From Gigaspora rosea (lineage: Eukaryota; Glomeromycota; Glomeromycetes; Diversisporales; Gigasporaceae): a DNA stretch of 64,000 nt. The DNA lies in the NCBI GenBank assembly GCA_003550325.1, contig QKWP01000257.1:79977-143976 (forward strand), written 5' to 3'. Of this stretch, positions 1 to 11,356 are shown piece after piece. Under the pieces are notes generated by a model, which ran no database searches, was not told the origin of the DNA, and worked only from the letters and a program-made list of their open reading frames with translations. Made by a program: the position numbers and the translations under genes. The number at the start of each line of letters is the position of its first letter. Position 1 is the first letter of the stretch.

Positions 1-1427
1 ATACTAATTATCTTTGAACTTTAATGATTCCAAAATTATTTTATTACCATTTGATTAATAGAGTCAAACGAAGATCGACACATAACTAAAAAAAGTATAC
101 GTATTACTTAAGTTTGACAAACTTTTTATTCTAAATTGACGAAAGATAATTTTATATAATAGGACCATTTGTTAATCACGAAACCCCCTAATATTCTAAT
201 TCGAAGTATAATAAACGTTAAATATTAAGATTTACCTGAAAATTTCGTAAATACATTGTGTCAGATTATACGAACACATTGAATAAAATAAAAATAATTA
301 AATAGTTAAATATGCGGACACAATAAATTCATTTACCTAACAACAAAAAAAAAAAAAAATAAAATTTATATTACCAAGAAGTTTTTACCAATATTAGGTT
401 CAAAAAACATTTCAAAATTACACAAATAACCATAGAATTAAATTATAACATAAAATTTCAAAGAGGAAAAACCGGGGTTGAAAAAAAAACTCCCAGCTCA
501 AGGGTAAGCGCATACCTAGTTGTAAACTCAAATATTGCTGCCCCAAAATAATGAATACAACAAACGCCTAATTTTTTTGCCGTGTTTGACATAAATGACT
601 TGGGTATCCGTGATAAGAAACTTCTGAGAAATTATAACATCGATTTTCTGCTAATAGTGCCTTCGTGACACGATTCATGATAGGACGACGATAATAATAT
701 AACTTCTGGATTATTGCGACGGACACAACAAGCAGCTACGTTTACCATAAATAATGCCACCTCCTGCACTTATACATACTAAAATCTTTGCTACTGGTGA
801 GACTGAAACCGGTTTACTTGAACAATTACGTCAAATATTTAGTTTTAAGTATCTAAAGTGCTCTTGGTATCCTAAATGGAAGAACTTGATAAAGAAAAAG
901 ATAATTAGTCTTGGATAGTGCCGATAGAGAAACTCAGGAGTGAGAATACTTGAAGAGCCTTGGTTGAATGCGTCAGTAGAATGGCCAATTCAGCGCCAAA
1001 ATTCTAATTATGAATCAAAAGAGGCTTATGACACAACTGCACAAAATAATAAATTCATTTCGTGGAAATGAACCATTAGCGCGTGATAAATCCTTTTAGT
1101 TTGGGTTCTCGATATTGCCCAAGAGCTAGCAATAAAAACAAAATCATTTAAGCCTTTAAGTTTCATTTATTATTTGGCTCTGCAATCGTTGCAACGCCCA
1201 TGCGAGAACTATATTCGCTCGAAAGCAATTGAGCTTTTTAATTACCCTTGCTACAAGATACTCACTGTTCTTGTCAGAATTCAAAGTAAATTTCGTAGAA
1301 TTCTTAGTTAGTTTAAACAACTCTGGGCATAAAAATGAGAGAAATGTCAAAAGCTTTTTAATATAACCATTCGGAGATCCTATTTATATGGGTATTTGAC
1401 TGGTGATTAATGATGCTTGGCGAAACT
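1..1427. other. AT-rich stretch without a recognised gene
   Basis: I see no supportable gene here. The only notable piece is a short open stretch from an ATG at 754 (about 54 codons, beginning MPPPALIHTK) that reads like protein sequence and is followed by further broken coding-like sequence to about 1080. I do not recognise it. It may be a decayed host gene. Confidence 0.4.
172..191. repeat. Right end of a GGGGGTTTC-type MITE
   Basis: The segment ending in GAAACCCCCTA matches the right end of the complete element at 27826-28085 in this window. No left partner is present before it, so the copy is either cut by the window edge or a solo end. Confidence 0.45.
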
Positions 1428-1592
1428 ATTTCCCCACTTGACGAAATGGTTTCGTCTATGATTTCGTCTGACGAAACCTTGATGATTGACGAAACCACAG
1501 ATGATTGACGAAACTACAGACGATTGACGAGACTATAGACGATTGACGAAACTATATATGATTGACGATTGATGAAACTAGAGATGGGTTTC
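1428..1592. repeat. Tandem GATTGACGAAAC repeat
   Basis: About nine degenerate copies of a 14-18 bp unit (GATTGACGAAACTA and variants) lie in a row. The same motif recurs at 48190-48430 and, in reverse complement, at 52265-52400, so it is a dispersed minisatellite family of this genome. Confidence 0.75.
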
Positions 1593-1800
1593 ATGCATGT
1601 TGAGAAAGTATGGGCTATTTGGGGATAATTAAACTTAACCAATTAAGATATGATTAAAGCAACTTAACCGGTCGATCATCAGTACCGGGTAAGAGCTAAA
1701 AGACTTTGGAAGAAGTAAAGCAGAGTTCCGAACAACACAAAAGACTAATAGCAAGGGCGGAAGCCCCTGCATCAAGGAAAAGAAGGTATATACTGTAGAT

Positions 1801-3337
1801 ATGGAAAACATGCAGGGAAAGAGAGCCAAAGTTCATGATACCAGGGCAAAAGTTGCAGCTGAGAAAGCAGAAACGACTACAATAGAAAAACTGGATGAAA
1901 CCCAAGCCCAAAGGGTAAACGTAAGAACACAAACACATCTACTACGAATTGGGCGGAGTCTGTGGAGCAGGAAAATGTAGTAGGAGGCATATCAAGTATG
2001 GTCAATATGGATGAAGACTCTTCTTCAAGTTCCCACAACGCGGTTAACGACGCGATAGGATCGAAAGAAGAACATTCTGGAAAGAGTTACGCAACATCAG
2101 GTGATGTTGCATGTGACAATAATGATAATCAAATCGAAATCGGAAAAGGATTAGAAAGTAACGTAGACACCACAGAGAATGAGGTGGAAGTCAATGGCAA
2201 AAAGGAAAGGCAATGGACTAGCCTTTCACGAAATTAAAAAGAGGGAAAGCAACTTACTCCACCTTCGCCCCAAGGAGCCGAATACATATGAAAAACGATA
2301 ATGCCCTAATTTTTGATATCCAGAATTTGGGAAAGTTTTCTACGAATGAAATCGTGTCGATGATGTACGCAAAAATAAATGATGATTTTATAGCAGCCAA
2401 ACCTCACTTCAACAGAGGAGTTCGCACTCACCTTGAAGTTGTATTCAAAAACGAGGAGAGGCAAAAATATTACGCAGTGGAAGGGTTAACAATTTTTAAA
2501 CAAGTTATTTTAGGGTACATACCGGTGAATTTAAGGAGAAGTTACTTACCGGTCAAGCTCAGGAACGTCCCAATGGGGCACAAAGAAGTTATTTTGGAAC
2601 AAATTAGAGAAGCCTTTGAGGATGTGGGGGTAATTACTTCGATCAAACCCTTGGTCTATGAGGGAACCCCTATAAGTACAAATCAATGGATAATTATTTT
2701 CGAAACAACTAATGATCCGGACCTTGCTGAAAGAATGCTGAGACATACACATATATGTGACCAAAAGGTACTAACAGAGTGGAGAGAGGCTCCAAAGTTA
2801 TGCTTCTATTGCAATGGGGTAGGGCACATCAAGCGAGATTGCCCCGAGTATAAATTGTCGGTCGAATTAAGGTTATTACAAAAAATGCGCAGGAAGGAAC
2901 ATAGAAGAAAACAAAAGGAAGAAGGAAGTCAAGTTATAGTCAGTACTCAAAACCCATACAAGGAAGCTGTGGTGGTTGGTTCAGAAAGAGGTTCCTCAGA
3001 ACCCAACTCACATAGCGATCAAATGGTAGTTGAGGTGAGTACGAGTACCGGGGTAAGATCAAAGGAGGGAGCAGAAGCAGAAAAGACGGAGACAGCATCG
3101 GTACCTATAGCCGAAGAAAACAGAGATGAAGAAGGAAGATCCTCAACAAGTCAAGAGAAAGAGACTAATCAGGAAAGCATGGAGATAAACACTAACATGG
3201 AAGAGAATGATGAAAATAACAATGAAAGTGAAGAAATGGCGAATAGTCAAGGGAAAGTACAGGAAGAAACAGAGGATGGGTTTACGACTGTATATAATAA
3301 AAAAAAAAGAAAGGGAAAGGTAAAAATACATCGATAG
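1801..3337 (+). pseudogene. LINE ORF1, CCHC zinc-knuckle protein (frameshifted)
   Basis: ORF1 of the LINE, the nucleic-acid-binding protein of the retrotransposition particle. A plausible start is ATG 1801 (MENMQGKRAK). The frame changes near 1915 and again near 2225. The main piece, 2288-3337, is 349 codons. Its first part (about residues 1-165) resembles the RNA-binding region of LINE ORF1 proteins. A zinc knuckle CFYCNGVGHIKRDC follows at about residues 171-185, and an acidic, Ser/Glu-rich, low-complexity tail ends in a basic cluster (NKKKRKGKVK). The two frame changes are the only breaks I see. The order zinc knuckle then acidic tail, 85 bp before the endonuclease frame, is ordinary for a two-ORF LINE. 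Confidence 0.8.
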
Positions 3338-3422
3338 ACATTGATAGACATAGCCCATACAAGAGAGTCAAAAAAAATGGGGTCGGACAACCCTACTCTA
3401 CAATACAAATCCAATAAGTTGT

Positions 3423-6400
3423 GTGTTGAAGATAGCGACACTGAATGTGAAGGGCCTAAATGACAGGCACAAGTATCAAAAGACATTAATGTTACTTAAA
3501 TCATATCATCTAGATCTAATAATGATACAAGAAACTAATTTAAATAATGAAAATTTAAGAAGGTTCATAGCGCAACAATGGTTTTATGACTCGTACTGGT
3601 TGGCAAAGTCAGCGATTTTGGCAGGAAGGAAAGATATAATCTTTGAAAAGGTTAAGGAAGACTACGAAGGTAGAGCAATTATGGCGTACTTCAAATTAAA
3701 GCATAGAATGTTCAAAATTTCGAATATATACGTACCTCCAAGTGTAAGAGAAAGGACTCCATTTATAGATAAAGAAGCAATTAACATAATCGCAGGAGAT
3801 TTTAATATAAATCTCAAGGAGCAGGAAAATAGGATCAGTCAAGCGGAAGTACATAATGATCCCACTAAAGAGAAATTAAAGGAACGTATGGATGGGTTCA
3901 CAGATACCCAGATTTTACGCAATGAAGCCTTTCTTACTTATTTCCAAACAACACATGGAGGACATACTATGGCTACTAGACTGGATTATATTTTCGTTAA
4001 GGATAACTATGCACAATTCTGTCAAAACACCAAAACATGGTATGGAAATTCGGATCACCTTCTCGTGGAATGCACATTCAATTTCACAAGATCAAATAGC
4101 AGATCAGCCCTTTGGAAATTCGATGCGAGATGTTGGAAGAATGAGAATCTAAAGAAAAACGTTATAGAGGAGATACGTAGTTTTCAGAATAGTGAAGAGT
4201 GGGATTATATGAAATGTTGTGTCCAGTCGATAATACGTGCGTTTAAGCCTCCAGCTGCGCCAGAAAATCAAATACAAAAATTAAATAAGAGTATCACAAG
4301 CTGAAAATGAAAATAGCAGCAAACCCAGGCCAAGAAGACCTAAATGTCGTGGTAGAACAGATGGTATCTCAGCAGCAAGATGAACTAGACGCATTGGCAC
4401 AGAAGTGGCAAATAAGATCAAATGCGCAGTGGGTTGAGAAAGGAGAACGGTCGACGAAATACTTTTTCTCCCGCTATAAAGTGAAGCATTCGATAAATGC
4501 GACTTCTAAAATCAAAATCCCAGATGATCCAAGCATAGTAGAACCGAGTAAAATTTTACAGTATCAAGAATGTGTACGAGGATATATATAAGGAGGAGGT
4601 CATTAATCAGGAAGCTGCGGAAGAGATGACGTGTAACCTACCCCAAATTTTGGCAGAGGATAATTTTATGCTGCTAAAAAAAATTTCAAAGGAAGAAATT
4701 AGCTCGGTAATAAACAACTTACCAAACAATAAAGCCCCCGGCGCAGATGGTTTCACCTACGAATATTATAAGGAAGTTGTAGAGGAAATTGTACTGAGTT
4801 TAAAAAAACTTTTTAATAAGATCCTTGACACGGGAATACTACCAAGATCGTGGCTAAAAAACATTATAACGCTCATACCAAAAAAGTCAGAGAATCTTGA
4901 AGATGTGGGCAACTGGCGTCCCATCGCCCTCATAAATACTGATTGTAAAATAGTCATGAAAATTCTAGCAACAAGGGTTAACATAATATGTCAAAAAATG
5001 ATAGGTAATTACTAGCAGGGATTCATCGCGGGCAGGTCGATAATAGATACAGCAATGGACATCATAACTACAATGAGGGGCCAGAATGACCAAACGAAGC
5101 AGCACTGGTTATTATTCATCGACCAACAAAAGGCATTTGACAGGGTTAATCACCGTTTCATGGAAATGGTGTTAAAAAAGATGAATTTCGATATAAAATT
5201 TACAAACATAATCAAGGGGCTTTTCGCGAGACAGACAGCACACATAGCTGATGCAGGACAATTATCAGAATCTTTCAGGATCAGCAAGGGGGTACGTCAA
5301 GGGGACCCGTTGTCACCCCTGTTATATGTAATTACCTTCGATACTTTCCTCTGAGCCCTAAATGAAAACCTACGGGGTATTTATATAAAGGGCCAGGTTT
5401 TTAAAATAGCAGCATACGCAGACGATTTGACGATCGGGTTGAGCTCAAATACGGACTGGACCATGTTCACGAGGCTAGTCAGGAAATATGAAGAAGCATC
5501 GAATGCTAGAATAAATTGTTAAAAATCAGTGCTGATGCCCCTCACGTGTAATGCAGAAAGGACTGAGCTTGAGGGAGGGGAACATTTAAAAGATTAGGAG
5601 AAAATGAGAATATAACGGTACTGGGATACACTGTTGACATTAAAGGGCAAGTGGATAGAAACATCTGGCCGAGGATGATTCAGAAAATTAAAAAATAACA
5701 GAAAAAATGGCTTCGAAAAACCTGTCTTTTAGTGGGAAAATCCTAATAGCGAAATCTTTATTGCTCTCACGTATGTGGTATATATCATATATACTGCCGC
5801 CAAACAAAAAACAAGTTAAAGAGATAAGTAACATGATGGCTAATTGGATTAAGAAAAGATCGAAGATGCTACCAAGGCTTTTAGTTTTCCAGCAAGATTA
5901 CAGTCTTGGCAGTTTGAAAGCCCCCGTGATTGATCACATGATAGCTGCTAGACTAATGACGATTTGGACAAAACTGTTAACGTCAGACAGCATATGGGCA
6001 AAAGCAGAACGCTCTTTAATATCGGCCAGTATGAGAGACAAAAGAAACATGAACATTAAGGAGGCAATAAACGACAATTCGCTCAGTCTCAAGGGATGGC
6101 CAGAAAATTGGAAAAGATACGTTAAGGAGTGGAAAAGGTTAGAAGGAAGAGTAAACCCAGATACAGGAACATGGCCATGGGATTTGGCAGACATAAACCT
6201 CGCGCAGATGAAGGGTGAGGAATACTCAGTGAAAAGGGCCACCGAATTTTTAAGAGGGAAATTTCTGAAGCCAACTGCCTCGCTTTTGATCCGAAGTGAT
6301 AATGATGAGTCAAGAAATCACTGGGAGAGATCGAGTATGCGATGGGCAGAAAACAAGAAAAATGACATTTACTGGCGACTAACACACAGGGCATTGCCTC

Positions 6401-6828
6401 TGGGATACAGGCTGGTGCACATATCAGATAACGATAATGGAGAATGTCCACATTGCCAAGGGATGCTGCAAATATTAGAGCATTTTGTGGCCGAGTGTGA
6501 CATAAGCAGAAGGATCTGGAGCACTCTATACTCCAGAATATGTATACCAGAAAACATATCTCCTCCGGACTCATTAGAGAAGGTGTTACAAGTTAATGAC
6601 ATAATGGATAGTAAGATAAGGGCCTCTATAAAGTGGCTGAATATTTTTGGCGTCTATGAAATTTGGTTGTATTATACGCAGGCGAAATGGGGCTCATCTC
6701 CAATTCCAATACCCGCTATCCCCCTCATAACTAAGAATAGGTTGAATAGGGCAATTAATGCTCTTCATAGTATAGGGCATCCCAAGAATAAAGAGAAAAA
6801 ATATATACTTAAAAATATAATTATGTAA
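3423..6828 (+). pseudogene. LINE ORF2: endonuclease, reverse transcriptase, Cys/His C-terminus (broken)
   Basis: ORF2 encodes the nicking and copying enzyme of the LINE. Endonuclease 3423-4304: KIATLNVKGL, IQETNL, GDFNINL and SDHLLVE are the AP-endonuclease motifs. Reverse transcriptase about 4572-5540: NNKAPGADGF, GNWRPIALIN, DQQKAFDRVNH, GVRQGDPLSPLL and the YADD catalytic box at 5414-5425. C-terminal part 5707-6828 (373 codons): NDIYWRLTHRALPLG, then CPHCQ with a downstream EHFVAEC, the zf-RVT-like Cys/His motif. The frame changes near 4300, 4570, 5585 and 5700, and there are in-frame stops at 5013, 5352 and 5521. The stop at 5013 sits just before QGFIAGRS and the other two flank the YADD box. 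The protein cannot be made from this copy. Confidence 0.9.
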
Positions 6829-6881
6829 TATATAATATAATGTATGATTATTGAATAATAATAAAGTACGCTTACTTGGCG

Positions 6882-6903
6882 TTCCAGGAAAAAATGCCTG
6901 GAA
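6882..6903 (+). other. Stem-loop at the LINE 3' end
   Basis: TTCCAGG pairs perfectly with CCTGGAA around an 8-nt loop, 54 nt after the ORF2 stop and 5 nt before the poly(A). Such a hairpin next to the tail is used for RNA recognition by the reverse transcriptase in some stringent LINE families. That role here is inferred from position. Confidence 0.6.
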
Positions 6904-6943
6904 AATGTAAAAAAAAAAAAACAAAAAAAAAACAACCAATTAA

Positions 6944-7592
6944 CTAATTTAACTAATATAAAACTACACAACAATTGTCCCAAGGTTCCTTAACCTGAAT
7001 TGGTAGACAGAAAGAGGTTGTAAAGATTTGGTCCGGGTCTCAAGGTTAGTAGGGACTTGCTACGGCGTAACTGGTCTTCCAATACTTTCTTAATATTAAT
7101 TCTATAGTAGTGACTATGATTTCTGTTGTGACAAAATACCAATTCCGTCCGTGCAAAATGATAATTCTGCAAAAATTCTGTGATCTGATCAGAATTACAT
7201 AAACAGGACAGGTCAGCATTTAAGCAAGGGTCCTAAATCTCTGCCAAATATCACGATTTTTATAAACCATTTCCGTGATTTGCAAAATTCCGTGAATGCA
7301 GAAAATCATCGTTATTAATTCCGAAATTGTAGGATTCGAATATTCAATTTCAATCGTGAACTCTGTTCACGATGTCACGTGACAGGTAATCGGTATCGAA
7401 TAGATCTTCGGATCTTCGTGTACATATGGTTAAGCCAGTCGATAAAATATGATCGGCTGGCTAATGCAGCTAAAGGTCACATTATTAATGTAATAAATTT
7501 CTGATAAATTCCAAAAGGAATATAAAATATGAGTAAGGCTAGGTCAATTTTTGAGAAAACTCCAAAATAGGTCATTAGTTGGATATTAGTTA
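6944..7592. other. Non-coding spacer
   Basis: No gene is visible. Around 7140-7300 the words TGCAAAATTC and CCGTGAATGCA recur in both orientations, hinting at a decayed inverted-repeat element whose ends I could not place. Confidence 0.4.
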
Positions 7593-7841
7593 GGCCTGAC
7601 CAAGTTGATTATGTGTTTTACATTACCCCCCTCAGAGCTTCCCCCCTCCCTCATAGTAAAAAAAATTTTAATAAATATACATAGGACTACGGGACATTTC
7701 GTAAATTTTATATAGTCACGGAATAATTCGGAAAAAATTTTTTTTTGAAAAAAAATTTTTTTAAAATTTTACTATGTGAACCACCCCCCTCCTGGAGGGG
7801 AGAGGGGGGTAATGTAAAACACATATCAACTTGGTCTGGCC
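7593..7841. mobile_element. Tourist-like MITE with TTA target duplication
   Basis: A 249-bp element with long terminal inverted repeats (about 43 bp, starting GGCCTGACCAAGTTGAT on the left and GGCCAGACCAAGTTGAT on the right). It is flanked on both sides by TTA (7590-7592 and 7842-7844). A 3-bp TTA duplication with GGCC ends fits PIF/Harbinger-derived Tourist MITEs. An inner inverted repeat (CATAGTAAAA and partner) extends the fold. No coding capacity. Confidence 0.75.
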
Positions 7842-7918
7842 TTAGCTGTTAGCCGAAAAAAATCATTCGGCTTACAACACTTTTGCTAACGATAAAAACA
7901 AAGAAATAAAATTTACTA

Positions 7919-8035
7919 CCATATTTTCGCAAAATAACGCGCGCAGGAGTATAATTTAGAATTTTGGCTCGAATTGAGTTTATCCGGCCCAAAATTCGAA
8001 ATAACGCCCCTGCGCGTTATTCCGCGAATATACGG
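7919..8035. mobile_element. 117-bp foldback MITE flanked by TA
   Basis: The left arm begins CCATATTTTCGCAAAATAAC and the right arm, read in reverse, CCGTATATTCGCGGAATAAC. Both continue through a GCGC-rich stretch to AATTTTGG, giving almost fully paired arms of about 50 bp. TA lies on both sides, as expected for Tc1/mariner-type insertion. No coding capacity. Confidence 0.7.
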
Positions 8036-8896
8036 TATGACAATAGGGTTATAAACGAACTAAGTAATCAAAACTATGTAAGGTAACCATAAAATTTAAT
8101 ATATTGCAGATTTTCATGCTACACAAAGGAAAACAATCGTTAACGCTATTAATACATATCAATATAACAGTAATTTTAATATATTTATTAAAAATTTTCA
8201 AACCGATTCAACTCACTAAAAAGACAAGTAATTGCTTGGAAATTTCCACAAAATGTCTATAAAGTGTCAAAAAACAAAGTTACGTTCGAATATTTTATGT
8301 TAATATGTAAATTTTAGGTTCAACTAATAGAATATATAAATTTATTAAAAAAAATCGTACAATAAGTACAACCAAAAAATTTACTAGAGCTTTTGCGAAA
8401 AAATGAACGCAACTTTTTAGAGATAGTTCTTATTAAGAGAATTCACTCAAATGAATTAGAAAAAGAAGTGCAACATTCAGAGGACTCTTTTAGAATTAGT
8501 ACTTTTCTTTATAAGTAATTGAAGTAAATGATATTTTAGTCAATCATTTTTAATTTCACTGATAAAATCTGTTCATATTAAAGTTACTAATACATATGAC
8601 ATAGTTTTGATTACTTAGTCCGTTTATCCCCTAGTATGACAACTAGCTCCGTTTTCTAAGTAAATTATGCATATTATGAAATTTTACTATAGAGCTTTTT
8701 TATGTTAATTAAGCAAAAAAGATATATTATATTACTGTATCAAAATTTTGGTTTACATCGGATGTAAATCATTTACTTTTTTACCCGCATGTGCAGCCTC
8801 AGAAGGCGCTTATGCACTAACCAGTTTTTAACGATTCCTAAAGCAAAAATCGACGTTTTATTTTTTATTATTTTTTTTTCTCATAAATATATGTAG
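8036..8896. other. AT-rich spacer
   Basis: No gene or clear element is seen between the preceding MITE and the CCCTATGA element. The base composition is uniformly AT-rich. Confidence 0.4.
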
Positions 8897-8899
8897 CAA

Positions 8900-10721
8900 C
8901 CCTATGAAAAAAGTGGTCCGTGTAGGCACGTGATTCTATGGAGAGACACGGCTAAGTGTGGAACAGGCGGATGTCAGGGTTTGTACGTCTGTGATCCGTG
9001 TTGGCACGTTGAATTGGTACGAATTGGACTGTTTCCCGGACATTTTGGACCATAAATGGCACCGGGTTTTGCTGCACTTTACTAAACCAAAATTTATGGG
9101 TTTTGGCATGGGTAATTACACGAAATAAAACGTGCTCATAGGTGCCACCAAATGCATGTGTCAATACCGTAAAACGTAATATACGTGCTATTCTGTCACG
9201 TTTTTGTTCGTGTTTCATGCCCTTACGTGCCACATGACACGTGCCTATCCAGACCAGAGATGGCACCGAAACCTTTTTTGGCGATTCCGAAAGTTTCGGG
9301 TTTCGGATTATAGCTTCCGAAACCTTATCCGAAACTCGAAACCTCAACCGAAACCAGAAACCTCGACCGAAACCCGAAACCTCAACCGAAACTCCGAAAC
9401 TGCCAAAACATCAATAATTTATTTGTTTATTCTCTTCAAAGTTGGCGCCGAAACCCTTTTGTGCCAAATCCGAAAGTTTCAGGCCTCGGATTATAACTTC
9501 CGAAACTTTATCCGAAGCTCGAAACCTCACCCGACACCCGAAACCTCATTCGAAACCCGAAACCTCACCTGAGAAAAAACTACCCAAACCTTCATATACA
9601 TTTATTGCATTAATGTATTATATATCTCTTCAAATGCACTGATGTATGCTATGTATCTCTTCAATATACAGTACATTAATCGCATTGATGTATGTTATAT
9701 ATATCCTTAAAGATACAATAAAATTTGAATATCCAGCGCTATTTGAGCCGGAATGCATGCGTGCAGTCCTTTTTGATGTTAAGATTCACAAGTATAACAT
9801 GAAAGGTATAATTCCGGAGTTTATATTCTGATAATCAAGATTGCTTTTGCAAGCATCAGTTTTTTTACTTACTAAGTAAAAACTGGATACAATATCAAGT
9901 AATAATAAGTTCCATATCTACTAATGATAGAATTAATAAGTTACCGCAGAATTAAATAAATTGTTGGTATCAAAAGTCATCAAATACTTATCGATTCATC
10001 AATGGCAATTTTTTCTATCGCCATAGAATTTTGAAATCAGTTGTAATAATTGGCCGGAGCGTAGCGAAGGACCCTTAATTTCTATGCAAAGTGATACAAA
10101 AATTACCTTCCTGATGTGCTTCAATTGTAAAAATCTTGACAAATTTTACTTTTTTGATATACTTGCATATATATGATGTAAATCTTATCAGAAATGGAAT
10201 TTGGAAATTTTTTGTCTGTCCGCACGCGTGTCTATATTTGTGCTTTAATGTCACCAACATATGCATATTAACGCGTTTGTGTAATATGATGAACATCATA
10301 TGATGAGCTCCGGGCTACACATTAGCCTAGTGGTATTAAAAATAAAGTTGACCAGCTTTAAAAAACCCCGAACAAACTGAGGCAGTGAAAAAAACATAAT
10401 TAAAAAAATGATCTATATACTGTTATAATTTATTCAAAAATAATTTTACATTTTGGGTTCATTAAAAATAAATCAACTTTATAATAAATTGTAAAGGCTT
10501 CAATATTATATTTTTGAGTTTCGGATTATAGGTTTGGGTTTCGGATTATAGTTTCGGGGTTTCGGGTTTCGGAGTTTCGATTTTTTTAAAAAAATCCGAA
10601 ACTAGTTTCGGATTAGGACCCTTTCGAAACTAGTTTCGGGTAGGTTTCGTTTCGACGCCATGTTTGATTCAGACAACCCCATGCCAACCCGTACCAACAC
10701 CCGGACCACTTTTTTATAGGG
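8900..10721. mobile_element. CCCTATGA element, copy 1 (carries a nested hAT)
   Basis: The left end CCCTATGAAAAAAGTGGTCC and the right end, in reverse CCCTATAAAAAAGTGGTCC, are inverted repeats. The 3-bp duplication CAA flanks it (8897-8899 and 10722-10724). With the nested hAT (9255-10666) and one 8-bp target copy removed, the element is 402 bp; copy 2 at 35655 comes to 403 bp after the same subtraction. No ORF is conserved between copies, so it is non-autonomous. The superfamily is unresolved. Confidence 0.85.
9255..10666. mobile_element. Non-autonomous hAT element (1,412 bp) inside the CCCTATGA element
   Basis: Ends CAGAGATGGC and, in reverse, CAAACATGGC are typical hAT termini. The flanking 8 bp are ATCCAGAC (9247-9254) and ATTCAGAC (10667-10674), an 8-bp duplication with one difference. 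Copy 2 of the host element reads straight through this site (CCTATTCAGACAACCCC), so an empty site is available in the same window. Both subterminal regions are packed with GAAACC/TTTCGG repeats. No transposase reading frame is seen; short ORFs near 9204-9640 are products of these repeats. Confidence 0.9.
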
Positions 10722-10724
10722 CAA

Positions 10725-11356
10725 TATGGACCAATTTCATTGGTGATGTAAACTGCGAGAGTTATCCAAATATTTAATTGGTTGATCATTTTTGAGGAGA
10801 GACTTCGACTGAGGGGGGATGATGTTAATAGAAGAATTAAATTCGAACGGCCTAAAGCGACTTATATAATGTAAAAAATTTGTTATGGTTTACATTTTGT
10901 TTGGCTAATTCTGTATAAATTTTTATTTCAAGATCTAATATAGATTCGATTATGTACTAAATTTGTATGTGCATAGTCGATGAAAATCGACTTAGCCGGG
11001 TTAATTAGCAGATTTTTCAAAAAATCGTGGAAGTAAAAAAAAAAAAAAAAGGTAAAATAGGAATCGTAGTGGGATCCAAAAATTCTGAAAAGAAAGTTAA
11101 CGAACATAAAATACGAGCAAAGTTGAGAAAAATTTTGGAAGAAATCTCTGATAATTTCCGAAGGAAGATCGCCTTGACTTAGCCGGCTAAGCTGATTTTT
11201 AAATATTGACTTAGTCGAGTCGATAAATCATGGTCGAAGCAAACATTAGTTGTATTAATTTAAAATCAGAATTTTATAGAAATAAGTCGTATTTTATGTT
11301 ATTTATTTAGAGTTAAAAAGAGCTGTGATAGTTATTTTCCAGCCAAACGATTTAGG
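10725..11356. other. Non-coding spacer with decayed inverted repeats
   Basis: Short motifs GACTTAGCCGG and TCGACTTAGCC recur near 10990 and 11175 and may be a decayed foldback element. No gene is seen. Confidence 0.4.

Larger units (their letters stand above)
1647..6933 (+). mobile_element. Nearly full-length LINE (non-LTR retrotransposon)
   Basis: A 5.3-kb LINE: a 154-bp leader, ORF1 with a CCHC zinc knuckle, ORF2 with AP-type endonuclease, reverse transcriptase and a Cys/His C-terminus, a 3' stem-loop and an interrupted poly(A) (6909-6933). A 10-bp direct repeat AACCAATTAA lies at 1637-1646 and directly after the A-tail at 6934-6943. This is what target-primed reverse transcription leaves, and it implies an intact 5' end. 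Both ORFs carry frameshifts and in-frame stops (about ten in all), so this copy is dead. No RNase H domain is seen. The clade (L1-like or Tad-like) is not decided. Confidence 0.9.

Noticed and set aside
1962-2237. A free-standing host gene MEQENVVGG
   Set aside because: It continues in other frames into the CCHC protein and belongs to LINE ORF1.
9204-9642. Proteins rich in PETSTETRN
   Set aside because: They are translations of CCGAAACC-type subterminal repeats of the hAT element.
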